A DNA stretch of 64,000 bases from Candidimonas humi (lineage in GTDB: Bacteria; Pseudomonadota; Gammaproteobacteria; Burkholderiales; Burkholderiaceae_B): contig NZ_JAHTBN010000004.1 of assembly GCF_019166065.1 (NCBI RefSeq), positions 415,145-479,144 on the forward strand, written 5' to 3'. The notes under the pieces were generated by a model. The model was not told where the DNA came from. It was given only the letters and a program-made list of their open reading frames with translations, and made no database searches. The translations under genes and the position numbers were made by a program. Each line of letters starts with the position of its first letter. Positions within the stretch are counted from its first letter, which is position 1. Shown piece after piece: positions 38,472 through 46,810 of this stretch.

Positions 38472-38493
38472 TTGCGGGCTGGAAAGCCCGCAA
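38472..38493 (-). terminator. intercistronic hairpin hpf/ptsN
   Basis: TTGCGGGCT-GGAA-AGCCCGCAA forms a perfect 9-bp stem in the 109-bp gap between hpf and ptsN. There is no T-run on the minus strand, so it may be an mRNA-stabilising stem or partial attenuator rather than a full terminator. It would set a higher level of hpf than of ptsN-hprK. Confidence 0.55.
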
Positions 38494-38522
38494 TCACGGA
38501 GTTTGGCGCTCGTTGTGGAAAC

Positions 38523-38849
38523 TTAGCCGGCGGAAGCTTCCAGCCGCTTGGCAGGGTCGTGGGCGTGGTCCTGGACCTTGTCCTTGTACTTGATGACCTG
38601 GCGGTCGATCTTGTCGGCCAGGAGATCGATAGCGGCATAGAGATTGTCGTCGTCGGCCGCGCAATGGATGTCCTTGCCGCGCAGCCGCATTGTAACTTCG
38701 GCGGTATGCTTCAAGCGCTCTACCGAGAGCATGACCTGGGTGTCGATGACATGATCAAAGTGTCGTGAAACCCTCGCCATCTTGTTCAAGACGTACTCGC
38801 GTATGGCGGGAGTGACTTCGAGATGACGACCGCTGATGCTCAGGTTCAT
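38523..38849 (-). CDS. hpf: ribosome hibernation promoting factor
   Basis: A 108-residue short HPF/YfiA-type protein that dimerises or inactivates 70S ribosomes in stationary phase. The N-terminus MNLSISGRHLEVTPAIREYV is diagnostic, with the double-stranded-RNA-like fold following. An AGGAGAG site precedes the ATG. It sits 237 bp after lptB; in many proteobacteria rpoN separates the two. Confidence 0.95.
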   Translation of the reverse strand: MNLSISGRHLEVTPAIREYVLNKMARVSRHFDHVIDTQVMLSVERLKHTAEVTMRLRGKDIHCAADDDNLYAAIDLLADKIDRQVIKYKDKVQDHAHDPAKRLEASAG

Positions 38850-39086
38850 ATTGTGCTCTCCTAGAAAAAATCACACAGGTGCGCCCATGGCGCGGATGTA
38901 TCGGGTAGGCGGCCTCCTTGCCGGTAGTCTTGACGAGTCCAGTGTATAGCTTGTGCAAACTAAATCAAGCCCCCGGCGCCGGGCGCAGCGCGGCACTTCC
39001 AGTGAGGCTTGGGGTAAACGATGAGGGGCTCGGGGAGCGTCCGCCGGACGCCCCCGGTGTGTTGCCGCCCGGCGGGCGCCGCGGCG

Positions 39087-39872
<786 letters not shown>

Positions 39873-39877
39873 GAAGC

Positions 39878-40603
39878 TTATCGATTCCCGGTAGGCTTGC
39901 CCGCGGCCGGCGCGGACTTCTTGCTGCACTCCGCCACGGCGGCGTCGATCTTGGCGCCCGGCTGCGCGACCGAGCGCACCCGGCCGCCGGCGGCGGCGGA
40001 ATTCGGGCCGCCGTAGGCCTGGTAGATGTCGGTCTTCTGGTTGTACTTGACCCTTTCGCCGCTGATCGAGTCGAAGGGCTTGCCGCAGACGAAGCGCGTG
40101 ACCACGGCCTTGCCTATCATCTCGAATTCTTCGGTCTTGCCGTTATATTCGGCGCGCAGGCCGCGGGCCTCTATGACTTCGAATTTCTCGGGGTTTTCCT
40201 GGCGCACGAAAACCAGCTTGCCGGGGGCGACGGTGGCGGTGCCGTACTGGAACCCTTCGGCGTCCTGGTGCGCGACGAGCTTGTCGGCGCGCAGCGTCAT
40301 GAGGCCGCGCGTCATCACGACATTGCCCGTGAATATGCTTTCTTTCTTGACGTCGTTGTAGTTCAGCGTGTCGGACAGCACCACGGTGTCGGGCTGTTCG
40401 GCCGGCTTCTTGCCGGCTTGAGAACCGGATTTCGAGTGATCGGCGGCGGGTTGCGCCGCTGCATTCTTGCTGCCGGCGCTGGCGGAGGACGGCGGCGTCC
40501 CGGCGGCGGACGCGGCCAGCGCCGGGGCGCAGGCCAGGGCCGTGGCCAGCAGCATCGCGGACGCCGTACGCAGGGCGAGCGTGGTGCGGGAGTCGAGGGT
40601 CAT
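39878..40603 (-). CDS. lptA: LPS transport periplasmic protein LptA
   Basis: A 241-residue OstA-fold bridge protein. The signal peptide ends near CAPALAA. The family core [20 protein letters not shown] and [10 protein letters not shown] is clear, as is [15 protein letters not shown] Ser/Ala/Lys-rich segment (residues about 35-70) precedes the core, and a Lys/Pro-rich tail follows. It carries LPS across the periplasm. Its ATG overlaps the lptC stop as ATGA. Confidence 0.94.
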   Translation of the reverse strand: MTLDSRTTLALRTASAMLLATALACAPALAASAAGTPPSSASAGSKNAAAQPAADHSKSGSQAGKKPAEQPDTVVLSDTLNYNDVKKESIFTGNVVMTRGLMTLRADKLVAHQDAEGFQYGTATVAPGKLVFVRQENPEKFEVIEARGLRAEYNGKTEEFEMIGKAVVTRFVCGKPFDSISGERVKYNQKTDIYQAYGGPNSAAAGGRVRSVAQPGAKIDAAVAECSKKSAPAAGKPTGNR

Positions 40604-41217
40604 GGTTTTTTCTTTTTGGCGTTGGCGTTTTGTTGGTTCTGCACGTCTTGAGCCGAGATCTTGACGTCGCTGGACGAAAACACTTGCAGGACACGGGTCT
40701 TGTTATCGTAACGCATGCCCTTGCCGTTCATGGTGGAATTGCCGTTGACCACCAGCGCGGGCAGGTCGGTAAAGGCCACATTGTCGTCGGGCAGCAGGGT
40801 GAGTTCCTGGCTGGTCACGTCCAGCGGCGCGTGGTCCTTGTCGGGCAGCCGGTGCAGGTGGGCGTCGCCCTTCATGACGATGCGCGAACCGTTCTTGTCC
40901 ATGATGGCGATCTTGGACGTGCCTATGGTGATGGGCGACCCGGGCTGCTGGCCGATCGCCTTCGCGGTGGTCACCAGGTAGGAATCGTCGTCCGGGTAGT
41001 GGTTCATGTGCACGCCTTCGAGCCGGTTGATGGCGATGCCGGATTCGTCGGTGCGCACCATGATGAAATGCTCGGCCCAGGAATCCGGGTCATGGCTGAT
41101 GCGCCGCGGCGGATCTATGGGGATGGAACGCTGCGCGTAGTCGGCCGCCCACCAGGTGCCCAGCACGAGGGCCACCAGCAGGGCCACGGCGATGACGGCG
41201 GGAATGCGGTCTTTCAT
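40600..41217 (-). CDS. lptC: LPS export system protein LptC
   Basis: A 205-residue bitopic protein: an N-terminal helix (VIAVALLVALVLGTWWAADY) followed by the periplasmic OstA-like domain. It couples LptBFG to LptA. It starts 6 bp after kdsC and overlaps lptA by 4 bp, so kdsD-kdsC-lptC-lptA-lptB are one unit. Confidence 0.92.
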   Translation of the reverse strand: MKDRIPAVIAVALLVALVLGTWWAADYAQRSIPIDPPRRISHDPDSWAEHFIMVRTDESGIAINRLEGVHMNHYPDDDSYLVTTAKAIGQQPGSPITIGTSKIAIMDKNGSRIVMKGDAHLHRLPDKDHAPLDVTSQELTLLPDDNVAFTDLPALVVNGNSTMNGKGMRYDNKTRVLQVFSSSDVKISAQDVQNQQNANAKKKKP

Positions 41218-41223
41218 GGGGGC

Positions 41224-41823
41224 TTACTGCACCGCGGCGCCGGCCATGGCCGGCCGCGCGCCGAGAAATGCCCGCAGGCGGCCCTGCGCGGCCAGGATCA
41301 GGTCGCAGCACTCGCGCACCGCCCCGGCCCCGGCGTCGCGGGTGGTCACCCAGTGCGCGGCCTGGGCCACGTAGCTGGGGGCCTGCGGGACGCTGACGGC
41401 CAGGCCGGCGCGCTGCATGGCGGCAAGGTCGATGATGTCGTCGCCCATGAAACCCACTTGTTCCATGGGGCAGCCCTGTTCCTGGGCCAGGCGCGCCAGC
41501 GCCGAGGCCTTGTCGCGTTCGCCCTGCAGCACGGTGGCGATGCCCAGTTCGGCCGCGCGGCGCGGCAGGATGGAGCCCCGGCGGCCGGTGATGAAGGCGA
41601 TGAACACGCCGCTTTCGCGCAGCAGCGACAGGCCGTGGCCGTCGAGCACGTGGAAGCACTTGAGGGCCTCGCCCTGTTCGCCGTACCAGAGGCGGCCGTC
41701 GGTCAGCACGCCATCGACATCGAAAGCCATCAGGCGGATGCGGCGCGCGCGCTCGATTACGGCCGGCGCGACCTTGGCCAGCACCAGGGCTTCGGCGGGA
41801 TGGGGGACGTTGGGCATGTTCAT
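41224..41823 (-). CDS. kdsC: 3-deoxy-D-manno-octulosonate 8-phosphate phosphatase
   Basis: A 199-residue HAD-superfamily phosphatase that releases Kdo from Kdo-8-P. The nucleophile motif is FDVDGVLTDGRLWYG, motif II is FITGRRGS, and motif IV is GFMGDDIIDLAAMQ. Start ATG at 41823; a second in-frame ATG is at 41817. It sits between kdsD and lptC, linking Kdo synthesis to LPS export. Confidence 0.94.
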   Translation of the reverse strand: MNMPNVPHPAEALVLAKVAPAVIERARRIRLMAFDVDGVLTDGRLWYGEQGEALKCFHVLDGHGLSLLRESGVFIAFITGRRGSILPRRAAELGIATVLQGERDKASALARLAQEQGCPMEQVGFMGDDIIDLAAMQRAGLAVSVPQAPSYVAQAAHWVTTRDAGAGAVRECCDLILAAQGRLRAFLGARPAMAGAAVQ

Positions 41824-41840
41824 TACGGGAAGATCCGGGC

Positions 41841-42824
41841 CTAAATAACCTTGGCCGCGAGCAGGTCGTGCATGTGCAGGGCACCCAATAATAGCCCGTC
41901 GCGGTCGATCACGAGCATCTGGTTCAGGCGCCCCGCGTCCATCAGCGTGGCCGCCTCGATGGCCAGGGTGGACGGCTCGACGCTGCGCGGGTGCGTGCTC
42001 ATGCCGTCGGCCACCGTCAGGGGCCGGATGTCGCCGTGGCGCTCTATCAGGCGGCGCAGGTCGCCGTCGGTGAATATGCCCACCGGGCGGCGCTGGGCGT
42101 CGACGATTATGGTCATGCCCATGCCTTTGGCCGACATTTCCGTGAGGGCGTCGGTGACCGATGTACCGACCGGCACGACCGGCAGCGCCGCGCCCTGGCG
42201 CATGATGTCGCGCACCCGGGTGAGCAGGCGCCTGCCCAGAGTACCACCGGGGTGCGAAAGCGCAAAGTCTTCGGCGCTGAAGCCGCGCGCCTCCAGGCAG
42301 GCTACCGCGATGGCGTCGCCCAGGGCCAGCATGGCCGTGGTGCTGGCCGTGGGCGCCAGGTTCAGCGGGCAGGCTTCCTGCGTGACATAGGTGTTCAGGT
42401 GCAGGTCGGCGGCGCGAGCCAGTTCCGATTGCGGATTGCCGGTCATGGCGATGATGGGCACGCCCATGCGCTTGGCCACCGACACGATGGTCAGCAGTTC
42501 CTGGCCCGAGCCCGAGTGCGACAGCGCCAGCACCAGGTCCTGGGCGGTGAGCATGCCCAGGTCGCCGTGCACGGCTTCCGCCCCGTGCATGAACAGCGCG
42601 GGAGTGCCGGTGGACGCGAGCGTGGCGGCGATCTTGCGGGCGATATGGCCCGATTTGCCCAGGCCCGTGACCACCACACGGCCGGCGCATGCCATGATCA
42701 TCGCCACGGCGCGGCCGAAGTCGCCGTCCAGGCGTTGGTCCAGCGCCTGCAGCGCTGCGATTTCGATGCCCAGCGTACGGTGCGCCGAGGCGAGGATGTC
42801 GGCCGGAGCCTGCATATCGTTCAT
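41841..42824 (-). CDS. kdsD: arabinose-5-phosphate isomerase (KpsF/GutQ family)
   Basis: A 327-residue isomerase that makes D-arabinose-5-phosphate for Kdo. The SIS domain shows GLGKSGHIARKIAATLAST and SHSGSGQELL; the C-terminal third holds two CBS domains (residues about 205-325). It is the first gene of the Kdo/LPS export operon. Starts at 42824 and 42815 are both possible. Confidence 0.94.
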   Translation of the reverse strand: MNDMQAPADILASAHRTLGIEIAALQALDQRLDGDFGRAVAMIMACAGRVVVTGLGKSGHIARKIAATLASTGTPALFMHGAEAVHGDLGMLTAQDLVLALSHSGSGQELLTIVSVAKRMGVPIIAMTGNPQSELARAADLHLNTYVTQEACPLNLAPTASTTAMLALGDAIAVACLEARGFSAEDFALSHPGGTLGRRLLTRVRDIMRQGAALPVVPVGTSVTDALTEMSAKGMGMTIIVDAQRRPVGIFTDGDLRRLIERHGDIRPLTVADGMSTHPRSVEPSTLAIEAATLMDAGRLNQMLVIDRDGLLLGALHMHDLLAAKVI

Positions 42825-43226
42825 AGAGGGATTTTAAACGCAGCGGCAGGTCTGGGGCCTGTGATCCGGGAAAAAGATGCCGGGCCGGATCCAGGCCGTT
42901 CGTCGGCCAGGCCGGGGCCGACGGCACGACAGCATGCCCGCCCTTGGCGGCCGGGGCCGCGAGCGTGCAGCGTCTGCCGTTTGTGCCGCTTTTTGCACCG
43001 CTTCTTGCGTCACCCTTCGCACCGGCCCTTCGCACCGGCCCTTCGCACCGGCCCTTCGCACCGGCCCTTGCACCGGCCCTTGCACCGGCCCTTGCACCGG
43101 CCCTTGCACCGGCCCTTGCACCGGCCCTTGCACCGGCGGCGCCCGGTCCGGGCATGTTGCCGTCGCGGATTTCCGGGAGTATATTCTGGATTTATTGTGA
43201 TTTCAGAAATTACCGAAAATAGAAAA
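42825..43226. other. 402-bp divergent region between kdsD and the gbsR-like gene
   Basis: The region contains the 124-bp minisatellite at 43013-43136 and no gene I can support. An AT-rich patch (43180-43226) next to the regulator probably holds its promoter. Reading frames on both strands through the repeat are open only because the repeat has no stop codons. Confidence 0.6.
43013..43136. repeat. 12/13-bp minisatellite upstream of the cyd locus
   Basis: Four 13-bp units CCCTTCGCACCGG are followed by six 12-bp units CCCTTGCACCGG, exactly head to tail for 124 bp. The 12-bp unit is the 13-bp unit with one C deleted. The homogeneity of each block suggests recent expansion. The array ends 91 bp before the ATG of the GbsR-like regulator. 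Confidence 0.95.
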
Positions 43227-43766
43227 ATGACACTCGGGCCTCAAGCCGAACGCTTCGTGCTGCATTTCGGGGAAATGGGCAGCCGCTGGGGCGTGAACCG
43301 CACGGTCGGCCAGATCTATGCGCTGGTGTTTCTCTCGCCACGCCCGCTCAATGCCGACGAAATCGCCGAGACATTGGGCTTCTCGCGTTCCAACGTCAGC
43401 GTGAGCATCCACGAACTGCAGTCCTGGCGCCTGGTGCGCATGGTGCACCAGATCGGCGACCGGCGCGATTACTTCGAATCCCTCAAAGATGTCTGGGAAA
43501 TCTTCCGCGTGCTGGTCGAGGAAAAGCGCAAGCGCGAAATCGACCCCACCCTGTCGCTGCTGCGCGGCCTGCTGCTGGAAACACCATCCAATGCCGACGA
43601 GACCTATGCCCAGCAGCGCATTACTGAAATGCTGGAACTCATCGAACTGAGCACGGCCTGGTTCGACGAGGTGCAGCGCCTGCCGCCCGAGACGCTCGAA
43701 AGCCTGATGCGCCTGGGCAGCAAAGTCCAGAAGGTCCTGGGATTCGCCGGGAAATTGCGCAAATGA
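43227..43766 (+). CDS. GbsR/MarR-type transcriptional regulator
   Basis: A 179-residue winged-helix regulator resembling GbsR. The N-terminal GPQAERFVLHFGEMGSRWG precedes the HTH (LNADEIAETLGFSRSNVSVS) and the wing (IGDRRDYFESLKDVWEIF). A helical C-terminus follows. I chose the ATG at 43227; a GTG at 43197 is in frame, and neither has a clear ribosome-binding site. It ends 19 bp before cydA and is transcribed with it, so it is a strong candidate regulator of the cytochrome bd operon (inference). Confidence 0.85.
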   Translation: MTLGPQAERFVLHFGEMGSRWGVNRTVGQIYALVFLSPRPLNADEIAETLGFSRSNVSVSIHELQSWRLVRMVHQIGDRRDYFESLKDVWEIFRVLVEEKRKREIDPTLSLLRGLLLETPSNADETYAQQRITEMLELIELSTAWFDEVQRLPPETLESLMRLGSKVQKVLGFAGKLRK

Positions 43767-43785
43767 ACTGCGCCGGAGCATAACC

Positions 43786-45378
43786 ATGCCAAATCTAGAC
43801 GTCGTCGACTTGTCGCGCTTCCAGTTCGCGGCCACGGTCATGTATCACTTCCTGTTCGTGCCGCTGACCCTGGGGCTGTCGTTCCTGCTGGCCATCATGG
43901 AAAGCGTCTACGTCATGAGCGGGCGCGACATATGGCGCCGCATGACCCAGTTCTGGGGCACGCTGTTCGGCATCAACTTCGCCCTGGGGGTGGCCACCGG
44001 CGTGGTGATGGAGTTCCAGTTCGGCATGAACTGGGCCTACTACAGCCACTACGTCGGCGACATCTTCGGCGCGCCGCTGGCCATCGAGGGCCTGATGGCC
44101 TTCTTCCTCGAGGCCACCTTCGTAGGCTTGTTCTTCTTCGGCTGGGACCGCCTGTCCAAGGTCAGCCACCTGGCGGTGACCTGGCTGGTGGCCCTGGGAA
44201 CCAATCTGTCGGCGCTGTGGATCCTGATCGCCAACGGCTGGATGCAGAACCCGGTGGGCGCGATATTCAATCCGCTTACCATGCGCATGGAAATGACCGA
44301 CTTCGGCGCGGTCATCTTCAATCCGGTGGCGCAGGCCAAGTTCGTGCACACCGTCAGCGCCGGCTATGTCATGGGGGCGATCTTCGTCATGGGGGTCAGC
44401 GCCTGGTACATATTGCGCGGCCGGCACGTGGACCTGGCCAAGCGCTCGATGGTGGTGGCGGCCAGCTTCGGCCTGGCTTCCGCGCTGTCGGTGGTGGTGC
44501 TGGGTGACGAGAGCGGCTATCTCACCACCGAACACCAGAAGATGAAGATCGCGGCCATGGAGGCCATGTGGCACACCGAGCCGGCGCCCGCCAGCTTCAA
44601 TCTGTTTGCCATTCCCGACCAGGCCAGGCAGCGCAATCACTTCGAAGTCCGTATCCCCTATGTCATGGGCATCATAGGCACGCGCTCGCTGACCACGCCG
44701 CTGCTGGGCATAGACGAACTGGTCAAGCGTGCGGACGCCCGCATCCGCAACGGCATCGTCGCCTACGAGGCGCTGCAGAAAGTGCGCGCGCATCCCTCCG
44801 ACCAGGCGGCGCGCAAGGTGTTCGACGCCAATTGGCACGACCTGGGCTATGCGCTGCTGCTCAAGCGCTATGCGCCCGACATCACCAAGGCCACCGACCA
44901 GCAGATCGCGCGCGCGGCAGCCGACACGGTGCCGCAGGTGGCGCCGATGTTCTGGACCTTCCGCATCATGGTGGGCCTGGGCTTTTATTTCATATTGTTC
45001 TTTGCCGTGGCGTTCCTGCTGGCTTCCACCGGGCGCCTGCGGAAATACCCGCGCTTCCTGAAGATCGCGCTATGGAGCCTGCCGCTGCCCTGGATCGCGA
45101 TCGAGTGCGGCTGGTTCGTGGCCGAGTTCGGGCGCCAGCCCTGGGTGATAGAGGGAGTGCTGCCTACTTACTATGCGGCCTCGGGCCTGTCCGTGGCCGA
45201 CCTGGCCACCAGCCTGAGCATATTCCTGGTGCTCTACACGATACTGGCGGTGGTGGGGGCCAAGGTGATGCTGCATGCCATCCGCGGCGGCCCCGAAGAC
45301 GAGGCGCACGGCCGGCGCCCCGAGCCGCCCTTGATCGGCGCCTCTTTCGGGGTGCACGGCACCCAGGCCGCCGAATAG
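43786..45378 (+). CDS. cydA: cytochrome bd ubiquinol oxidase subunit I
   Basis: A 530-residue subunit carrying hemes b558, b595 and d. The axial His is in MYHFLFVPLTLGL near residue 20; GWMQNPVGA is the family block. The Q-loop is the long form as in E. coli CydA (IPDQARQRNHFEVRIPYVMG to LLLKRYAPDIT, about residues 255-390), not the short form of cyanide-insensitive CIO oxidases. It is followed by cydB and cydX. The enzyme gives high-affinity, low-oxygen respiration. Confidence 0.97.
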   Translation: MPNLDVVDLSRFQFAATVMYHFLFVPLTLGLSFLLAIMESVYVMSGRDIWRRMTQFWGTLFGINFALGVATGVVMEFQFGMNWAYYSHYVGDIFGAPLAIEGLMAFFLEATFVGLFFFGWDRLSKVSHLAVTWLVALGTNLSALWILIANGWMQNPVGAIFNPLTMRMEMTDFGAVIFNPVAQAKFVHTVSAGYVMGAIFVMGVSAWYILRGRHVDLAKRSMVVAASFGLASALSVVVLGDESGYLTTEHQKMKIAAMEAMWHTEPAPASFNLFAIPDQARQRNHFEVRIPYVMGIIGTRSLTTPLLGIDELVKRADARIRNGIVAYEALQKVRAHPSDQAARKVFDANWHDLGYALLLKRYAPDITKATDQQIARAAADTVPQVAPMFWTFRIMVGLGFYFILFFAVAFLLASTGRLRKYPRFLKIALWSLPLPWIAIECGWFVAEFGRQPWVIEGVLPTYYAASGLSVADLATSLSIFLVLYTILAVVGAKVMLHAIRGGPEDEAHGRRPEPPLIGASFGVHGTQAAE

Positions 45379-45405
45379 CGCCATCACAGGGAAAGGAGAA
45401 CCATC

Positions 45406-46560
45406 ATGGAACAACTCATTCCGCTCGATTATTCCACCCTGCGTGTCGTCTGGTGGGCGCTGCTGGGCGCGCTGCTGGTGGGGTTCGCCGTCATGGACGG
45501 CTTCGACCTGGGCGTGGCCACGGTGCTGCCGCTGGTGGCGCGCAGCGACATCGAACGCCGCGTGGTCATCAATGTCGTGGGGCCGGTCTGGGAAGGCAAC
45601 CAGGTGTGGCTGATCACCGGCGGCGGCGCGGCCTTCGCCGCCTGGCCGCTGGTCTACGCCTCGGCCTTTTCCGGGTTCTACCTGGCCATGATGCTGTTGC
45701 TGATCGCCCTGATCCTGCGGCCGGTAGGCTTCAAGTACCGCAGCAAGCTCGAGGCGCCGCGCTGGCGCTCGGCCTGGGATGCGGTGTTGTGCGGCTCGGG
45801 CCTGGTGGCCGCGCTGGTGTTCGGCGTGGCGGTGGGCAATCTGGTCGTCGGCGTGCCTTTCGGCTTCGACTCGCAGACCATGCGCCCGCTGTACGAGGGC
45901 AATTTCTTCGGCCTGTTCACGCCTTTCCCCCTGCTTAGCGGGTTATTGAGCGTATGCATGCTTGCCATGCACGGCTGCACGCTGCTGATGTGGAAGACGG
46001 ACGCCGCCGTGGCGGCCCGCGCCCGCACAGTGGGCATTTGCTTCGCCCTGGCCTGCCTGGTCCTGTTCGCGCTGGGCGGCTGGTGGGTGGCGCACGGCTT
46101 GCCGGGCTATGTCGTCACCAGCGCGATCGACCCGGACCAATTGTCGAACCCGCTGGCCAAGACCGTGGCCGTCAGCGCCGGGGCCTGGATGCACAACTAC
46201 GCGCGCTGGCCGGCGATGTGGATCGCGCCGGCGCTGGGCCTGGGCGGCGCGCTGCTGGCCGCGGCGCTGCTGGCCTTGCGCCGCGCCGCGCTGGCCTTCA
46301 TTGCCTCGGTGCTGAGCGTGGCCGGCATCGTCCTGACCTTCGGCTTTTCGATGTTCCCGTTCCTGATGCCCTCGCTGCTGACGCCCAACGCCAGCCTGAC
46401 CGTCTGGGACGCCTCGTCCAGCCGCATGACGTTGTGGATCATGCTGCTGGTGACGGCGGTGTTGCTGCCCATCGTGTCGATCTACACCGCCTGGGTCTAC
46501 CGGGTGATGCGCGGCAAGGTGACGCAGGCTGCGCTGGGCGATTCGCCGCATGCCTATTGA
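45406..46560 (+). CDS. cydB: cytochrome bd ubiquinol oxidase subunit II
   Basis: A 384-residue membrane subunit. The family N-terminus VVWWALLGALLVGFAVMDGFDLG and the block GPVWEGNQVWLITGGGA are present. An AAAGGAG-type site precedes the ATG, 27 bp after cydA. It stabilises CydA and completes the oxidase. Confidence 0.96.
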   Translation: MEQLIPLDYSTLRVVWWALLGALLVGFAVMDGFDLGVATVLPLVARSDIERRVVINVVGPVWEGNQVWLITGGGAAFAAWPLVYASAFSGFYLAMMLLLIALILRPVGFKYRSKLEAPRWRSAWDAVLCGSGLVAALVFGVAVGNLVVGVPFGFDSQTMRPLYEGNFFGLFTPFPLLSGLLSVCMLAMHGCTLLMWKTDAAVAARARTVGICFALACLVLFALGGWWVAHGLPGYVVTSAIDPDQLSNPLAKTVAVSAGAWMHNYARWPAMWIAPALGLGGALLAAALLALRRAALAFIASVLSVAGIVLTFGFSMFPFLMPSLLTPNASLTVWDASSSRMTLWIMLLVTAVLLPIVSIYTAWVYRVMRGKVTQAALGDSPHAY

Positions 46561-46585
46561 ACGAATGGAACGAATGGAACGAACG
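46559..46585. repeat. short 9-bp direct repeats at the cydB stop
   Basis: GAACGAATG is repeated twice and a third, GAACGAACG copy follows, covering the cydB TGA at 46558-46560. The array is only 27 bp. It may just be a slippage scar. Confidence 0.6.
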
Positions 46586-46659
46586 ACGCCGGCCGGGCTG
46601 GAACCGGATCGGCCGGCGCATGAACCCGAACCTCTACAGGAAAACGAAAGGACATAGCC

Positions 46660-46797
46660 ATGTGGTATTTCTCATGGATACTCGGCCTCGGGCTGGCCTG
46701 CTTTTTTTCCATCCTGAACGCAATGTGGTTCGAGTTGCGCGAGGGCGAATCCCATAACCCGCGCAATCCCAGCGCATACACCGATAACGCCGGCTGA
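46660..46797 (+). CDS. cydX: cytochrome bd small subunit CydX
   Basis: A 45-residue single-pass membrane protein. Its N-terminal MWYFSWILGLGLAC and the following FFSILNAMWFE match the YbgT/CydX family, which binds CydAB and stabilises the hemes. An AAAGGA site is 9 bp upstream of the ATG. It lies between cydB and cydD, a frequent place for cydX. It is below usual gene-finding length limits. Confidence 0.9.
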   Translation: MWYFSWILGLGLACFFSILNAMWFELREGESHNPRNPSAYTDNAG

Positions 46798-46810
46798 CTG
46801 GAGGCCGGCC

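Noticed and set aside
42834..43133. A 99-codon minus-strand ORF with QGPV repeats ending 10 bp before kdsD
   Set aside because: It starts inside the 12-bp array and has no ribosome-binding site or conserved content. It could be a leader peptide, but nothing beyond its position supports it.
43013..43136. CRISPR array
   Set aside because: Units are 12-13 bp head to tail with no spacers, and no cas genes are present.
43786..45378. Cyanide-insensitive oxidase CioA instead of CydA
   Set aside because: The Q-loop is the long form as in E. coli CydA, and cydX and cydDC are present; the short CIO form is excluded.
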